43,139 nt of DNA from Trichomonas tenax (Eukaryota > Parabasalia > Trichomonadida > Trichomonadidae), in contig JALKBU010000395.1 of the NCBI GenBank assembly GCA_023091735.1, positions 1 to 43,139 on the forward strand. Direction: 5' to 3'. The position numbers and the translations under genes are program-made. The notes below the pieces were generated by a model, which saw only the letters and a program-made list of their open reading frames with translations, searched no databases and was not told the DNA's origin. Shown here piece by piece: positions 29,957-39,135 of the stretch; position 1 is the stretch's first letter, and the number at the start of each line of letters is the position of its first letter.

Positions 29957-31404
29957 TATGCATTATTTTTTATATGGCATTTTCATAAAACACTGCTAAA
30001 TCTCAATAATAACAAACTTTCGATCATATGCTTCACTATTAAAATAGTTTTATAGCATAAGGTTAACGGCAATATAGTGAAATTCCTAATATTTTCTGCA
30101 TATGTTTGATATCTCTGATTTTTTAGTGAATTTGCACAATTTTAATTGTACAATTACTATATGCATAGACATTAAAATGTAACTTTAATGATGATATCCG
30201 TCATTTCATAAAAATATTGTTCTGGAGAATTTGAAAAAAACAAAAATAGCATTAAATCTCATTCTTTTGGATTAAAATGACTCTATTGGTGCTATCTAAT
30301 TCCTGCCTGTGTGCTGAAAGCTCAAAAATCTAATAACTGTTAATGACCAAATAAAAGTGCTGATTTTTCAACACACAAAATTTAGTCAGCAATTTATCCT
30401 GTCGATAATTGATTCACAGCATGAAAGACATCAAATAGCAAAGCAACAAGTCCAAAACAAGCATGATTAGGAAAAATGTTGCTGACATTTAATGGGTGAA
30501 GAAATTTTGGTAGAAAACGGTTTTTCATAGTGTATAATAGATAATGTTCCGATAAAAAAAACATCATAAAAAATTTGTGGCTAAATTCAACTCAATTAAA
30601 TTTTAATTATGAATTGTTTCAATACAATAACAGTAGCTGAAAAAACGAGCGAAAAAAAAAATGATATAAAATCGCACACAAAAGTGTAATTGAATAGAAA
30701 CTAAATAGAAAACAGTCCTTATAAAGTATATGCGTGCTGTGTTATAAGTTGAATGGAAATTTATTTAACGACCTAAAAACAAAAATCAATTTGTATTGAT
30801 GATAAATTCAAAAATAGATTTTTAATGATTTTGATCTCAAAATTTTTTGAAAGCATTAAACAACAACGTGATAAAGATGTAAAACAAAATGAATTGTTTT
30901 CATATAGAAAAACATCAGAGATTGATAGTTTTAGATTTTATATCAATATGAAAAGTTTAATTTTACATCAAAGCAATTTGTTATAAAGAGTCAAAAACGA
31001 ATAGATTCAATGTTGAAACATAAATTGAGCTGTAAACAAAAAAATCGAGAATTTTACAGAAATAAATGAATGGATGCTCTGAATATTTTCTGTGACAAAT
31101 TAAAAGTTATTTCAATGCATCATAAAAACTTTAGCGTTCAATATCTTTTCATTGATGTGTAGCTTGATTTTGCAAAAAAAATGATAAATTGAGAATTTTT
31201 AACTATAGACGATAAATCTTGTATTGATCAAAATTATAAAATATAATTAATGACTTCGTTAATTCTTTTTAAAAGGTGAAAATTCACAATTATTTTTTAT
31301 TGGAGAATTACATTAATCACATGATTTGGAATCAAATATGTATTGAACGTTAAATTTGAAACGAACCCTTTTTATTTTTTGAGAACAACAAACAAAATTT
31401 TAAA
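29957..31404. other. AT-rich intergenic DNA, nothing supported
   Basis: About 1.4 kb with frequent stops in all frames and no repeats or folds I trust. The kinase promoter lies at its right end, but no TCAYW initiator is seen close to the kinase ATG. Confidence 0.55.
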
Positions 31405-32388
31405 ATGAATGATCAAGAAAGAGTTCCTGACACAATTTGTGGCTACAAGCTGATTAAAACACTGAATAAGAGCCTATATTCGAGTATATACATTGCATAT
31501 AACCCAAAATACACTGAACCTTTTGCTTTGAAGGTCTTCAGCCGCAAAAAAGTGGCACAATATGGGATGATGAGGTATTTGGACACAGAGCTGAGACTAG
31601 CACAGCAGCTGAGTCATCCAAACATCGTTAAAATTTTTGATATAATTTACGATATTGATTATATCGTCATTGTCATGGAATTCTTGTCCAATGGAAACAT
31701 CGTCGAATCCATCCATTACGGATTAGTTCTCTCCATCAAAGAAAAAATACTTGTTGCAATTAAAATTTGCGAGGCTATCGATTACATGCATCAAAGGGGA
31801 ATAGCGCACAGAGACATCAAACCCGAAAATGTTGTGTTCGATATGAACTACAATCCAAAAGTCATTGATTATGGATATGCAAATGAAAACGCGATAAACA
31901 GAGGCACATATTGCGGAACAGTCACATACATGGCCCCAGAAATTGTCACAAGAGAGAAGTATAATGCATATAAGGCCGATATCTGGTCACTAGGAGTCAC
32001 TTTGCACGTTTTGTTTACAGACATGTATCCATTTGACTATGTCAGCGATGCCCAGATGTTGAAGTGCTTCAGAGAAGGAAAACTCAACATCAAAAACCTT
32101 ATTACCGGACAGATTGGTAAATTGATTGATAGTTGCTTGGAAATCGATCCTGAGAAGAGACCAACAACTTCAGAGATGATAGATGCGCTTAAGAACTCTG
32201 TTCTTCATCCAGAGAAGCCACAAAACAAAGTGAGGAACAGTGAAAAAGTTATTGTTCCTAAATTGCTGCAGAATTCACTCAGCAAGGACCTACTCACAGG
32301 CAGAATGAATGTCCAAAGGCCTCTTTTAAAACTTGGACAGATTGATAGAAGATGGAGAATAATACCTGTTAGGATAGGCAGTCTCTGA
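31405..32388 (+). CDS. Ser/Thr protein kinase, CAMK-like, DYG motif
   Basis: A 327-residue protein, almost entirely a kinase domain (about residues 14-266). The catalytic Lys is K43 (FALKVF), with alpha-C Glu E62, HRDIKPEN with catalytic D137 and N142, metal-binding D155 in IDYG, the APE at 177-179 and DIWSLGV in the F-helix. Two departures from the norm: the glycine loop reads LNKSLYSSIYIAY with no glycine, and DFG is DYG. DYG is tolerated in active kinases, but a loop without glycine may weaken ATP binding. The short basic C-terminal tail has no extra domain. The set fits the large trichomonad CAMK/AMPK-like group. Substrate and pathway cannot be inferred. Confidence 0.9.
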   Translation: MNDQERVPDTICGYKLIKTLNKSLYSSIYIAYNPKYTEPFALKVFSRKKVAQYGMMRYLDTELRLAQQLSHPNIVKIFDIIYDIDYIVIVMEFLSNGNIVESIHYGLVLSIKEKILVAIKICEAIDYMHQRGIAHRDIKPENVVFDMNYNPKVIDYGYANENAINRGTYCGTVTYMAPEIVTREKYNAYKADIWSLGVTLHVLFTDMYPFDYVSDAQMLKCFREGKLNIKNLITGQIGKLIDSCLEIDPEKRPTTSEMIDALKNSVLHPEKPQNKVRNSEKVIVPKLLQNSLSKDLLTGRMNVQRPLLKLGQIDRRWRIIPVRIGSL

Positions 32389-33453
32389 TCAATTTATGTT
32401 TTATTCGTTGTGTATTTGTATTTTAAACATGTTTTTTCATTATTTCATGAGTATTTTAAAGGTCCTGTGGCAGAATGTAAAGTGGGACTTCCATTCAAAA
32501 AAACAAAATGTGAGGTGGAGCTTTCTCGTTAATAATATGAAAAAATAGCCTCCATACGATAAGAAAGACGTTTGATTTTGAAGGGGAAAAAAGTGGAAAT
32601 TGAGGGGTCGACCCAGTCACTTTTGTCGAAATGTTTCGTGTTGGACTTTACGTTATTTAAAATCTCACTGTTTTGGCCTCGGTCGAAGTTTAGTTTTGCT
32701 ATCTCGGTGAGGATTCAAAACTCGACTTTTCTATATGGCACAATCAAAGATGTAACTCAGCGAATTTATCATGGAACCTATTTAGGTGCTCTGGACTAAA
32801 GATATTGCGATTTTTAGACTTTGTTGGTTTCTGGCCTTGGCGTTACCAGTAGCTTTCTACAAGAGTATCTGGCGTCGGAACCCGTCTTGAAAACTACACG
32901 TTAAAATTCGAAATTTGTACCACAACATTTTGCCGATTTTTTGGATTTCATTTATGGCAAAAAGGAGAGGGGGAGAAAAGATAAAAAGAAAACAAGAAAA
33001 AAAAAATAATGGACATATTTTGTATTGTGCGATTTTGTTGGATTGGTCACAGGCCGAAGGTCTGATGCGTCGCGTCAACGGCGTCAGCCGCAAGCGGCGC
33101 ATCAAGGCCGGCCTCCGCTTTTTTTGACCCACCGGAACGAAAAAGCAAAAAATCTCACTTTTGTAAAAGCATATAGTGTTTTGTCGTTATAAAATTCACA
33201 ACTTCTTCGATATTCTCGCAATTACATCATTATCAACAAGCTTGTTGACTGTTGGTGCCAACGATATTTGCTCAGAGCTTTCTGATTCATTTTCATTTTA
33301 CAATTCAACATTCTCTCCGGCTCTCTGATGTTGCTAAGACATAGGATGGCCTAGCCACGGTTCAACAAAAGAAAAAGTTTTCCAACCAATGCTACGACTA
33401 CAGCACGGATGGGTTGTATGAGCGTGTAATGATATTCACCGCAAGAAAAAAGC
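32389..33453. other. Intergenic DNA, likely repeat-derived
   Basis: No gene seen. From about 32560 the base composition becomes less AT-rich, and a short GC island with a strong hairpin lies at 33053-33120 (separate entry). The right end (33200-33450) may include the decayed N-terminal part of the transposase: the frame at 33355-33470 reads protein-like but is broken by stops. Confidence 0.45.
33053..33120. repeat. GC-rich island with perfect-type hairpin
   Basis: Abruptly GC-rich sequence containing GATGCGTCGC and, 20 bases on, GCGGCGCATC, which pair as a 10-bp stem with one G-T. It is followed by AAGGCCGGCCTCCGC and a T-run. It stands out from the surrounding AT-rich DNA and resembles in character the islands at 40628-40798 and 42950-43035. 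Confidence 0.6.
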
Positions 33454-34753
33454 ATGTCTATGGCTACAGCTGAATCATTAGAATTGAATAATATTTTAAT
33501 TTATGCATTTTTATTCGGTACATTTTTCAGCGACAAAGAAACACCATTAGAACGAGCATTAGAAATGATTCCACACTACGGCAAAGATAAATTCAATGAT
33601 ATTATGATAAAAACTGCAAAAGATGCCTACAAGAAATCATTACAAGAATTTACAGTCTCCAAAATGTCGTACACTAGTGTAGCGGTTGATGAGGCAAAAA
33701 GAAAATTTTGGATTTCAATTTGGAAAACCCAGCTTATATAGATAAGCCTGTCACAGCGGCAACGGTTGAAATGAATGGATTAGACACTGATTCATACATC
33801 AAAGCCCTTCATAAAGGCCTTACAAAAATATCGAAAGAAGAGATTCAGTCAGGTTCAATCATAATCGATGGCTCCAAAGCACAAACCAAGGCCCTCTCGA
33901 CAGGATCTCATTGCCTCAACGCGAGGATATCGAATTCATGGATGAAACATTTGATGGTGATTCCATGTATTTGTCATCGAGTGAATAACGCTTTCAAGAA
34001 AGCATTTAAAGACACAGTTCTTGGAAGTGAAATGAAAGAGAAAATAATCGAATATGCTGATTATTATCGGCAGCATCGCGATGAAATTGGAGTAGAGTGC
34101 CCAAATTCATTGACACACGCTGAGTTTCCCTCTTTTATATCACAGAGTTCATTAAAAAGCATAAGAAGTGCCAGCAGTTGCGTAAATTACCTGATAATTT
34201 CGATCACATGCACAATATATGTTCAGTTTTCAAGACAATGATTCAAATTTTTGAATCGAGCACATCTTCGCTTTCTATAGTCTACCCAGTCCTTAGACAA
34301 GCCACAGATACCCTCATGGATTTGCAAAATCAGGGGAATCCATACGCAGATGGGTTCCTCTTTGCATTGAACAGCAAAACACTGAACACACCTGATGCTG
34401 GTCTGTGGAGTCTCGCATATTCACTTACTCCACATGGATTACAAGATCTAAGAACCATAGTCCAAAATCAGCAATTTCCAAAGTCCGTTGAAGGAGCATT
34501 TAAGAAATTTTTCACAAAATCAACACCAACAAAAGATGATTTTGATATTATTTATGAAAATTTCAGAAATAATAATCAAACATCCGAAAACTTTGAAGAT
34601 GATTCAGAAGATGTTCTTTCATCAAACAGCTGGTTGACCAAAAACAAATATTTTTCCATATATCAAAATAAAAATTCATTTTTTAATCAAAATTTGTATT
34701 TTTCTTATGTTATCATAGGATTTACGAATAATAAAAACATAAAAAGTTGTTAA
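33454..34753 (+). pseudogene. Decayed hAT-like transposase
   Basis: Three consecutive frames together follow the layout of hAT-type transposases (RNase H-like fold). The first (33454-33741) has a FLFGTFFSDKETPLERALEM segment and SYTSVAVDEAKRK, where hAT enzymes have the first catalytic Asp strand. The second (33708-34241) has SIIIDGSKAQTKALSTG, the second Asp strand, and CICHRVNNAFKKAF, matching the C..H..N signature. The third (34178-34753) is the C-terminal helical part. Frameshifts lie near 33700 and 34140-34180. No N-terminal BED zinc finger is intact and no clear terminal inverted repeats were found. A distant transposase family other than hAT is possible. Confidence 0.6.
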
Positions 34754-35174
34754 TTATTATATAGAATTTATTTCTCAAGTAAAACACACAAGAATATAAT
34801 ATTGAAATCATGATTAAGAATATGATTTTGAAGATAACCACTAAACTTTTGAGGATAATAAATAAAATAGGTTCTGAGTATAGCTGTATAACAAAACATA
34901 ATTGGTATCATAATTAAATCTCGAAATACCAAAGTCAAACGTGCCTCCAAACTTAAAGCATAGCTTTTATACATAACAAGAAAGCTATAGCCAAAAATGA
35001 CTGTCAATTTTTAATGTCAAACAATATTTATAATATAGCCATCCAAAATGTTTATTTTCTATAACTTTTGAATCTAATGGGAAAAAATGCCTCGTAAAGT
35101 TTACAAAAATATGCCAAAAGTTTACCAATTCGATTCGAGATGATTATAAATATAAATACAGCTCAATTTGTTGA
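34754..35174. other. Intergenic DNA, possible membrane-protein fragment
   Basis: A minus-strand open stretch (34768-35007, 79 residues) has two hydrophobic segments and the block YFIYYPQKFSGYLQNHI, which looks protein-like, but I cannot name a family. Otherwise AT-rich. Confidence 0.35.
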
Positions 35175-35510
35175 TGTTGGGTATAATAAAGAGTCACGAA
35201 AAAGTGATGTGTTTACATGGCAAATGTATTTCATTTTGACATGTAAAATTAGTTAGAATGTGTATAAAGTTCGATTAAGCTTGTTATAGCATCGGCAAAT
35301 CTTATTAAAGATTCTATTAAGCTTGCTAGAGTTCATTTCAAGCTTGTTAGAGACTCTTTCAAGCTTGATAAAGTGCGTATCAAGCTTGCTAAGGAGTCCA
35401 TCAAGCTTAATAGAACACCCTTTCTTATAATGGCAGACTTTACATGTCAAAATGTATTTAGAACTGCCATGTAAGCACGTCACTTTTCATAACTCTTTAT
35501 TATTCCCTAC
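35175..35510. mobile_element. MITE-like element with 72-bp inverted ends
   Basis: The left arm (35175-35247) and the reverse complement of the right arm (35439-35510) align end to end with about 80 percent identity judged by eye. Shared blocks are ATAATAAAGAG, GTGAYGTGYTTACATGGCA and CATTTTGACATGTA. The arms enclose a 21-bp minisatellite and no transposase. No target-site duplication is obvious. It lies 90 bp upstream of the cullin start. Confidence 0.75.
35277..35408 (-). repeat. Strict 21-bp minisatellite, heptad-coding on minus strand
   Basis: HindIII-type AAGCTT sites start at 35277, 35319, 35340, 35361, 35382 and 35403, with a degenerate AATCTT at 35298: seven units at an exact 21-bp pitch. 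On the minus strand the units stay in one open frame (35253-35483, 76 residues) and encode seven-residue units with a fixed Lys-Leu (LSKLDTH, FIKLERV, SNKLEMN, SSKLNRI). Whether this peptide is made is unknown. Confidence 0.8.
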
Positions 35511-35592
35511 ATACTGATCCCTAAATAACGCAAAAAATGAAAACTCGAAAGTCATAATTTTCTCTCATATTTTTTCCAGTCCATGTCAGTTT

Positions 35593-35597
35593 TCATT
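35593..35597 (+). promoter_or_regulatory. TCAYW initiator of the cullin gene
   Basis: TCATT lies in TTTTCATTTTTTATG, placing +1 at A35595 and giving a seven-base 5' leader. This matches the trichomonad initiator TCA(+1)YW, established in T. vaginalis, in its usual position. Confidence 0.6.
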
Positions 35598-35601
35598 TTT
35601 T

Positions 35602-38088
35602 ATGCCTAGACAACTTAATCGCAAAGCTCAGGACTCGGGTCCTTCAGCAATGGATATAATCACGAGTGGCCTCGACTATATCCTCACAGGCAAGCAAGGA
35701 ACCCTCCAATTCACAGTAATGTACGGCGCTGTCAGCAATGTTCTTAGCTCTTCACAGCCAAGCGACATTGCTAACCTCATCAACGGGAAGTTCCACGAGC
35801 ACTTCGCTTCTTGGCTTACTACTTTAAAGTCCTTGGCTGACATTCCAAGAGCCCAAGAATTTTCCACCCAATACACCAAATTCTTATTATATTGCAAAGT
35901 GGTTTCTTCTATCTTCCGCCTTTATGACGACAGAGTCACAACAAAAACAGAATCAATCGTCCGTAATTTGTATTATAACACAATCTTTTCTTCAACAAAT
36001 AATGGCAAAGGTCAGAGCCTTGTGAAAAACTCCATCATTCCAGATACACTCAAAATCATCAAGAGTTATCGCGAGAGCTCAAATACGAACTACGATTTAG
36101 CTAAAAACATCATCTCATCATTCTATAAGATCCAGGCCGATGACGTTTCCGATGATCCGATCACATTCTTTATCGAAAACCTCGAAGATGGCCTCAATAC
36201 ACATTACAAAGCTTATAGAGAGATGAACTGCAAAGGCGACGACATCAACAATTATATCCAGGGGTGCATCCAAATCACCAAGAAAGAGGAAGAGATTTCC
36301 AAAGCTATTCTCAACGAGGAACACCGCAAGAATTATTTGAAAGTACTCTTCTATATTCTTGTTCCAGGTGATCTCATCAAGGTTGACGGTGAAATCAACA
36401 TATGCCAGACTCTTCTTCTACCAGATATAACAAATCTTCAATGGCTTTCAGACATGTGGAAAGCACACTCAGCTGAGCCCACAACAGCAGGCCTAGCTCA
36501 ACTTAGAAATCAGCCTAAGACAGACTACAACCTCTCTATTGATGTCCTTGCTCTGTACATTGCGAAGAAGATGTCTGAGCTCAAGGAAAGCTTCGAGCCC
36601 CAGAAAGCTCCAAAGGCAACTAAGACCACAACAAAGAAGACAACAACAAAGAAGGCTAGCAAAGTCGTAAAGAAGGCGACCACTAAACCAAAGGTGGAAG
36701 AAAAGGAGAAGGAAGATGATGATGAGAATGAAGGCGACAACGAAGACAACGATAGCAATGACGAGAACCAGGCAGAGAACAAGCCAGCTGCTCCGAAGAC
36801 AACCAAGAAGATCATCGTTAAGAAGGGAATTAAAGAAAAGAAGGCTCAGATTGATCAAGTCATTAAAAATATGGAAAATCTTATCATTCTTACAAGAACC
36901 CTTATGGCCAGATTCAGAAAGGTCTACACCTCAAAGGAAGCAGAAACCAAGCTTAAGGCAGAAGTTGGAAAGGCTTGGAATGAGTTCAAGCCAGACTATA
37001 ACTTCCCTCAATTCATCAACTATCACATCATGACAAGCCTCACCTCCTTAAGCGAGGACTTAACAGACATCGAAAAGTTCGCTGAAATGTGCAAGCAGTT
37101 CGCCGAGCTAATCGAGAATAAAATTAACTTCTCCAACATCTACCAGAGCTTGTTCATCCGCCGTATCATTAAGAACAAAGAGAAAAACAAAGATATTGAA
37201 AGCAAGATCATCAACTCTCTCAAGAAGATCAACTTTTATAACTTCTGTGAGAAGATCGATGAGCAGTACAAGGCCATCGCTGACTCCAACGCACTTATGC
37301 TGTCCTTCACTAAAGAAGTGGAATTGGATTCTAAAGTTCAGTTCATGCCAACAATCTTCTCTCATGATCTCGCTCCTCACCTCCACTTTGAGCAATTTAA
37401 TCAGATCATGACATTCATTGCAGATCTTCATAGCAAGTTCGACCAGTTCTACAAGAGCAAATACCCAAGCCTCGAGCTCAGCCTCCTTCCAGATATGTCC
37501 ACAGTCGAGTTCATATTCAAAATTCCACCGAACAAATTTAAACCGCATGGCAGTTCTTACAAGATTACTTGCGACATCTTCTGCGCCTACATTCTCCAAT
37601 CCATCGAAGAAAAGGATTCCATAACCATCGGCGATATCAGCTCTAAGACAAATATTAAGAAGGAAATCATTATGGCTTATATTCCATTGCTTATCAGCAA
37701 ACCATATAAACTTCTTAGCACTGTAGACAAGGTTAAGGAAAATAAAGTCATGGATGATACTTCCCAATTCATATTCAACAAGAACTTCGTTGGAATGAGA
37801 GACAGCTTTATTATTCCATCAGTAGACCTTCAGAGCCAGCGTGCCACCCAGATCACCCAATCACAAATCATTAACTTGATTGACTCACGTATTATCAGTA
37901 TAATGAAGAAGAATCGCAGATTACCAAGACATACTCTTGTCGACCATGTTACAACGGAAATCAGATCGTGGTGCAATCCAAATGTCGAACAGATCCAGAC
38001 CCGAGTCGACTACTACTTGGGGCCAGATACGACATCCAGGTATATCTCCCTTGAAGAGGGAACAGACATAGTAATCTATATGAAGTAA
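35602..38088 (+). CDS. Divergent cullin with charged linker insertion
   Basis: An 828-residue protein with cullin layout: helical cullin repeats (about 15-320), a cullin homology part (about 445-740) with NIYQSLFIRRIIKNKEKN in place of the family's YQKDLAKRLL block and ITCDIFCAYILQSIEEKDSI in place of the winged-helix strand, and a C-terminal neddylation-type domain. There IISIMKKNRRLPRHTLVDHV aligns with IVRIMKMRK..H..L, putting the NEDD8 acceptor at K769. Cullins scaffold RING ubiquitin ligases. Odd points: residues about 330-414 are a low-complexity insertion, first Lys/Thr-rich (TKTTTKKTTTKKA), then acidic (DDDENEGDNEDND), then Lys-rich; and the C-terminus (SLEEGTDIVIYMK) lacks the usual Tyr-x-Tyr-x-Ala end. 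The subfamily is not clear. The stop lies in TAAA. A TCATT initiator lies seven bases upstream. Confidence 0.85.
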   Translation: MPRQLNRKAQDSGPSAMDIITSGLDYILTGKQGTLQFTVMYGAVSNVLSSSQPSDIANLINGKFHEHFASWLTTLKSLADIPRAQEFSTQYTKFLLYCKVVSSIFRLYDDRVTTKTESIVRNLYYNTIFSSTNNGKGQSLVKNSIIPDTLKIIKSYRESSNTNYDLAKNIISSFYKIQADDVSDDPITFFIENLEDGLNTHYKAYREMNCKGDDINNYIQGCIQITKKEEEISKAILNEEHRKNYLKVLFYILVPGDLIKVDGEINICQTLLLPDITNLQWLSDMWKAHSAEPTTAGLAQLRNQPKTDYNLSIDVLALYIAKKMSELKESFEPQKAPKATKTTTKKTTTKKASKVVKKATTKPKVEEKEKEDDDENEGDNEDNDSNDENQAENKPAAPKTTKKIIVKKGIKEKKAQIDQVIKNMENLIILTRTLMARFRKVYTSKEAETKLKAEVGKAWNEFKPDYNFPQFINYHIMTSLTSLSEDLTDIEKFAEMCKQFAELIENKINFSNIYQSLFIRRIIKNKEKNKDIESKIINSLKKINFYNFCEKIDEQYKAIADSNALMLSFTKEVELDSKVQFMPTIFSHDLAPHLHFEQFNQIMTFIADLHSKFDQFYKSKYPSLELSLLPDMSTVEFIFKIPPNKFKPHGSSYKITCDIFCAYILQSIEEKDSITIGDISSKTNIKKEIIMAYIPLLISKPYKLLSTVDKVKENKVMDDTSQFIFNKNFVGMRDSFIIPSVDLQSQRATQITQSQIINLIDSRIISIMKKNRRLPRHTLVDHVTTEIRSWCNPNVEQIQTRVDYYLGPDTTSRYISLEEGTDIVIYMK

Positions 38089-38231
38089 AAAGGTTATTAT
38101 TTATTGTGAAATTTACAAATATTTGTCATGTAAACTGCATTTTTTTGTCACATTGAAAATCAAACAATCTGAAATCAATGTGATCGGAGTTGAATTCACA
38201 GAACAGATCCAACACATCGTAATGAACACTG

Positions 38232-38867
38232 TTATCTGTGAGAAAACGTGAATTTTTTTACATAATAAAAAGAAACAAAATTAAGGGATAGAAAGAGTTT
38301 AAAATAATAATATATCAATATATGAAAAGTATAATGAAAACAAAATCGATGATTAGTTGAAGTAAGTTGTAGCGTGAGATTCGAGAGAAATTTTCCGTCG
38401 TTTGGAGCACAGAATGGACTGCTTCCGTCTTCACTCAAGTGGTCACTAATTCGCGCGCGGCATGTGATGTGCTTGCTGCTTGGCGTCTTGAGTGTGTATT
38501 CCTTTGTGACAACAGTGTTTGGCTCGAATGAACCAAGACAAAGTTCTATCTCATCAAGTTCTTCATCACAGCCAAACAAGTGCTTCTTGAAAAGGACTCC
38601 AACGAATGATGAACGATGTGCGTCGTTGTACTTGAAGTCCCAAACGTTCATTGGGCATTCGCAGATGTTGAATTCGAATGTGTGGCTCATGAATGTGTTC
38701 CTTGGGCCAACGCGTGCAACGAGTGTTGTCTTTCCGTCGAGGCCATAAGAACCTGTCTCAATACCATCGATCTTAATGTATGCGCGGTTCTCACTCATCA
38801 ATGGGCTGTAGCCGCCATTCATGTTCTGGTATGCTCTAATGTTGCCGTAGCGATTGTTCCTGAACAT
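38232..38867 (-). CDS. Small beta-rich, C2-like domain protein
   Basis: A frame of 211 residues. The first 150 alternate strands and turns in a way that suggests a C2-type beta-sandwich (AYIKIDGIETGSYGLDGKTT, then MSHTFEFNI, then ELDEIELCLGSFEPNTVVTK and THITCRARIS-like strands). C2 domains bind membranes or protein partners, often with Ca2+; no clear set of Ca2+ aspartates is visible. The start at 38867 is preferred over one 11 codons upstream because a TCATT initiator lies 13 bases before it. The last 40-odd residues are AT-rich, Phe/Tyr-heavy and unlike the rest, so the original stop has probably been lost by a frameshift near 38390. The gene sits between 58-bp inverted repeats. Confidence 0.6.
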   Translation of the reverse strand: MFRNNRYGNIRAYQNMNGGYSPLMSENRAYIKIDGIETGSYGLDGKTTLVARVGPRNTFMSHTFEFNICECPMNVWDFKYNDAHRSSFVGVLFKKHLFGCDEELDEIELCLGSFEPNTVVTKEYTLKTPSSKHITCRARISDHLSEDGSSPFCAPNDGKFLSNLTLQLTSTNHRFCFHYTFHILIYYYFKLFLSLNFVSFYYVKKFTFSHR

Positions 38868-38877
38868 CAAAAACAAA

Positions 38878-38882
38878 AATGA
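38878..38882 (-). promoter_or_regulatory. TCAYW initiator of the C2-like gene
   Basis: On the minus strand TCATTTTTGTTTTTGATG gives TCATT with +1 at 38880 and a 12-base leader to the ATG at 38867. It matches the known trichomonad initiator and decides between two possible start codons. Confidence 0.55.
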
Positions 38883-39135
38883 TCTTTCGATTTGTCTCAA
38901 AAACTACAAAGAAAAATTCTGAATTCGTTAGGTCATTGATTTAATGAAACTCATATAATTATTTTTTACCAGACATAAGACGTTTATTTCAAATTGTTCG
39001 ACATTCAATGTGATAAAAAATTGCATTTTACATGACAAATATTAAAAAAATCATTTGATAGTTTTTCCATCTAAAATATTGAGAATTATGAATCAAAAAC
39101 TATATAATCAACTTCAATATTAAAGTTGTTTCATA

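Larger units (their letters stand above)
38118..39043. mobile_element. Inverted-repeat-bounded segment carrying a C2-like gene
   Basis: The left arm 38118-38175 and the reverse complement of 38986-39043 match over 58 bases with about seven differences and no gaps (shared AATATTTGTCATGTAAA, ATCACATTGAA-type and GAACAAT/TGAAAT blocks). The left arm starts 30 bp after the cullin stop, the right arm ends 93 bp from the stop of the seven-helix gene. The 926-bp segment contains one gene. A transposon-like unit, or two oppositely oriented short repeats flanking a gene, would both explain it. Confidence 0.6.

Noticed and set aside
35277..35408. The evenly spaced repeats as a CRISPR-like array
   Set aside because: Units are contiguous 21-bp degenerate copies without unique spacers, inside inverted repeats in eukaryotic DNA.
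37108..37767. 219-residue open frame on the minus strand
   Set aside because: It lies entirely antisense to the cullin gene, whose codon bias produces open antisense frames; the composition is not protein-like and no family fits.
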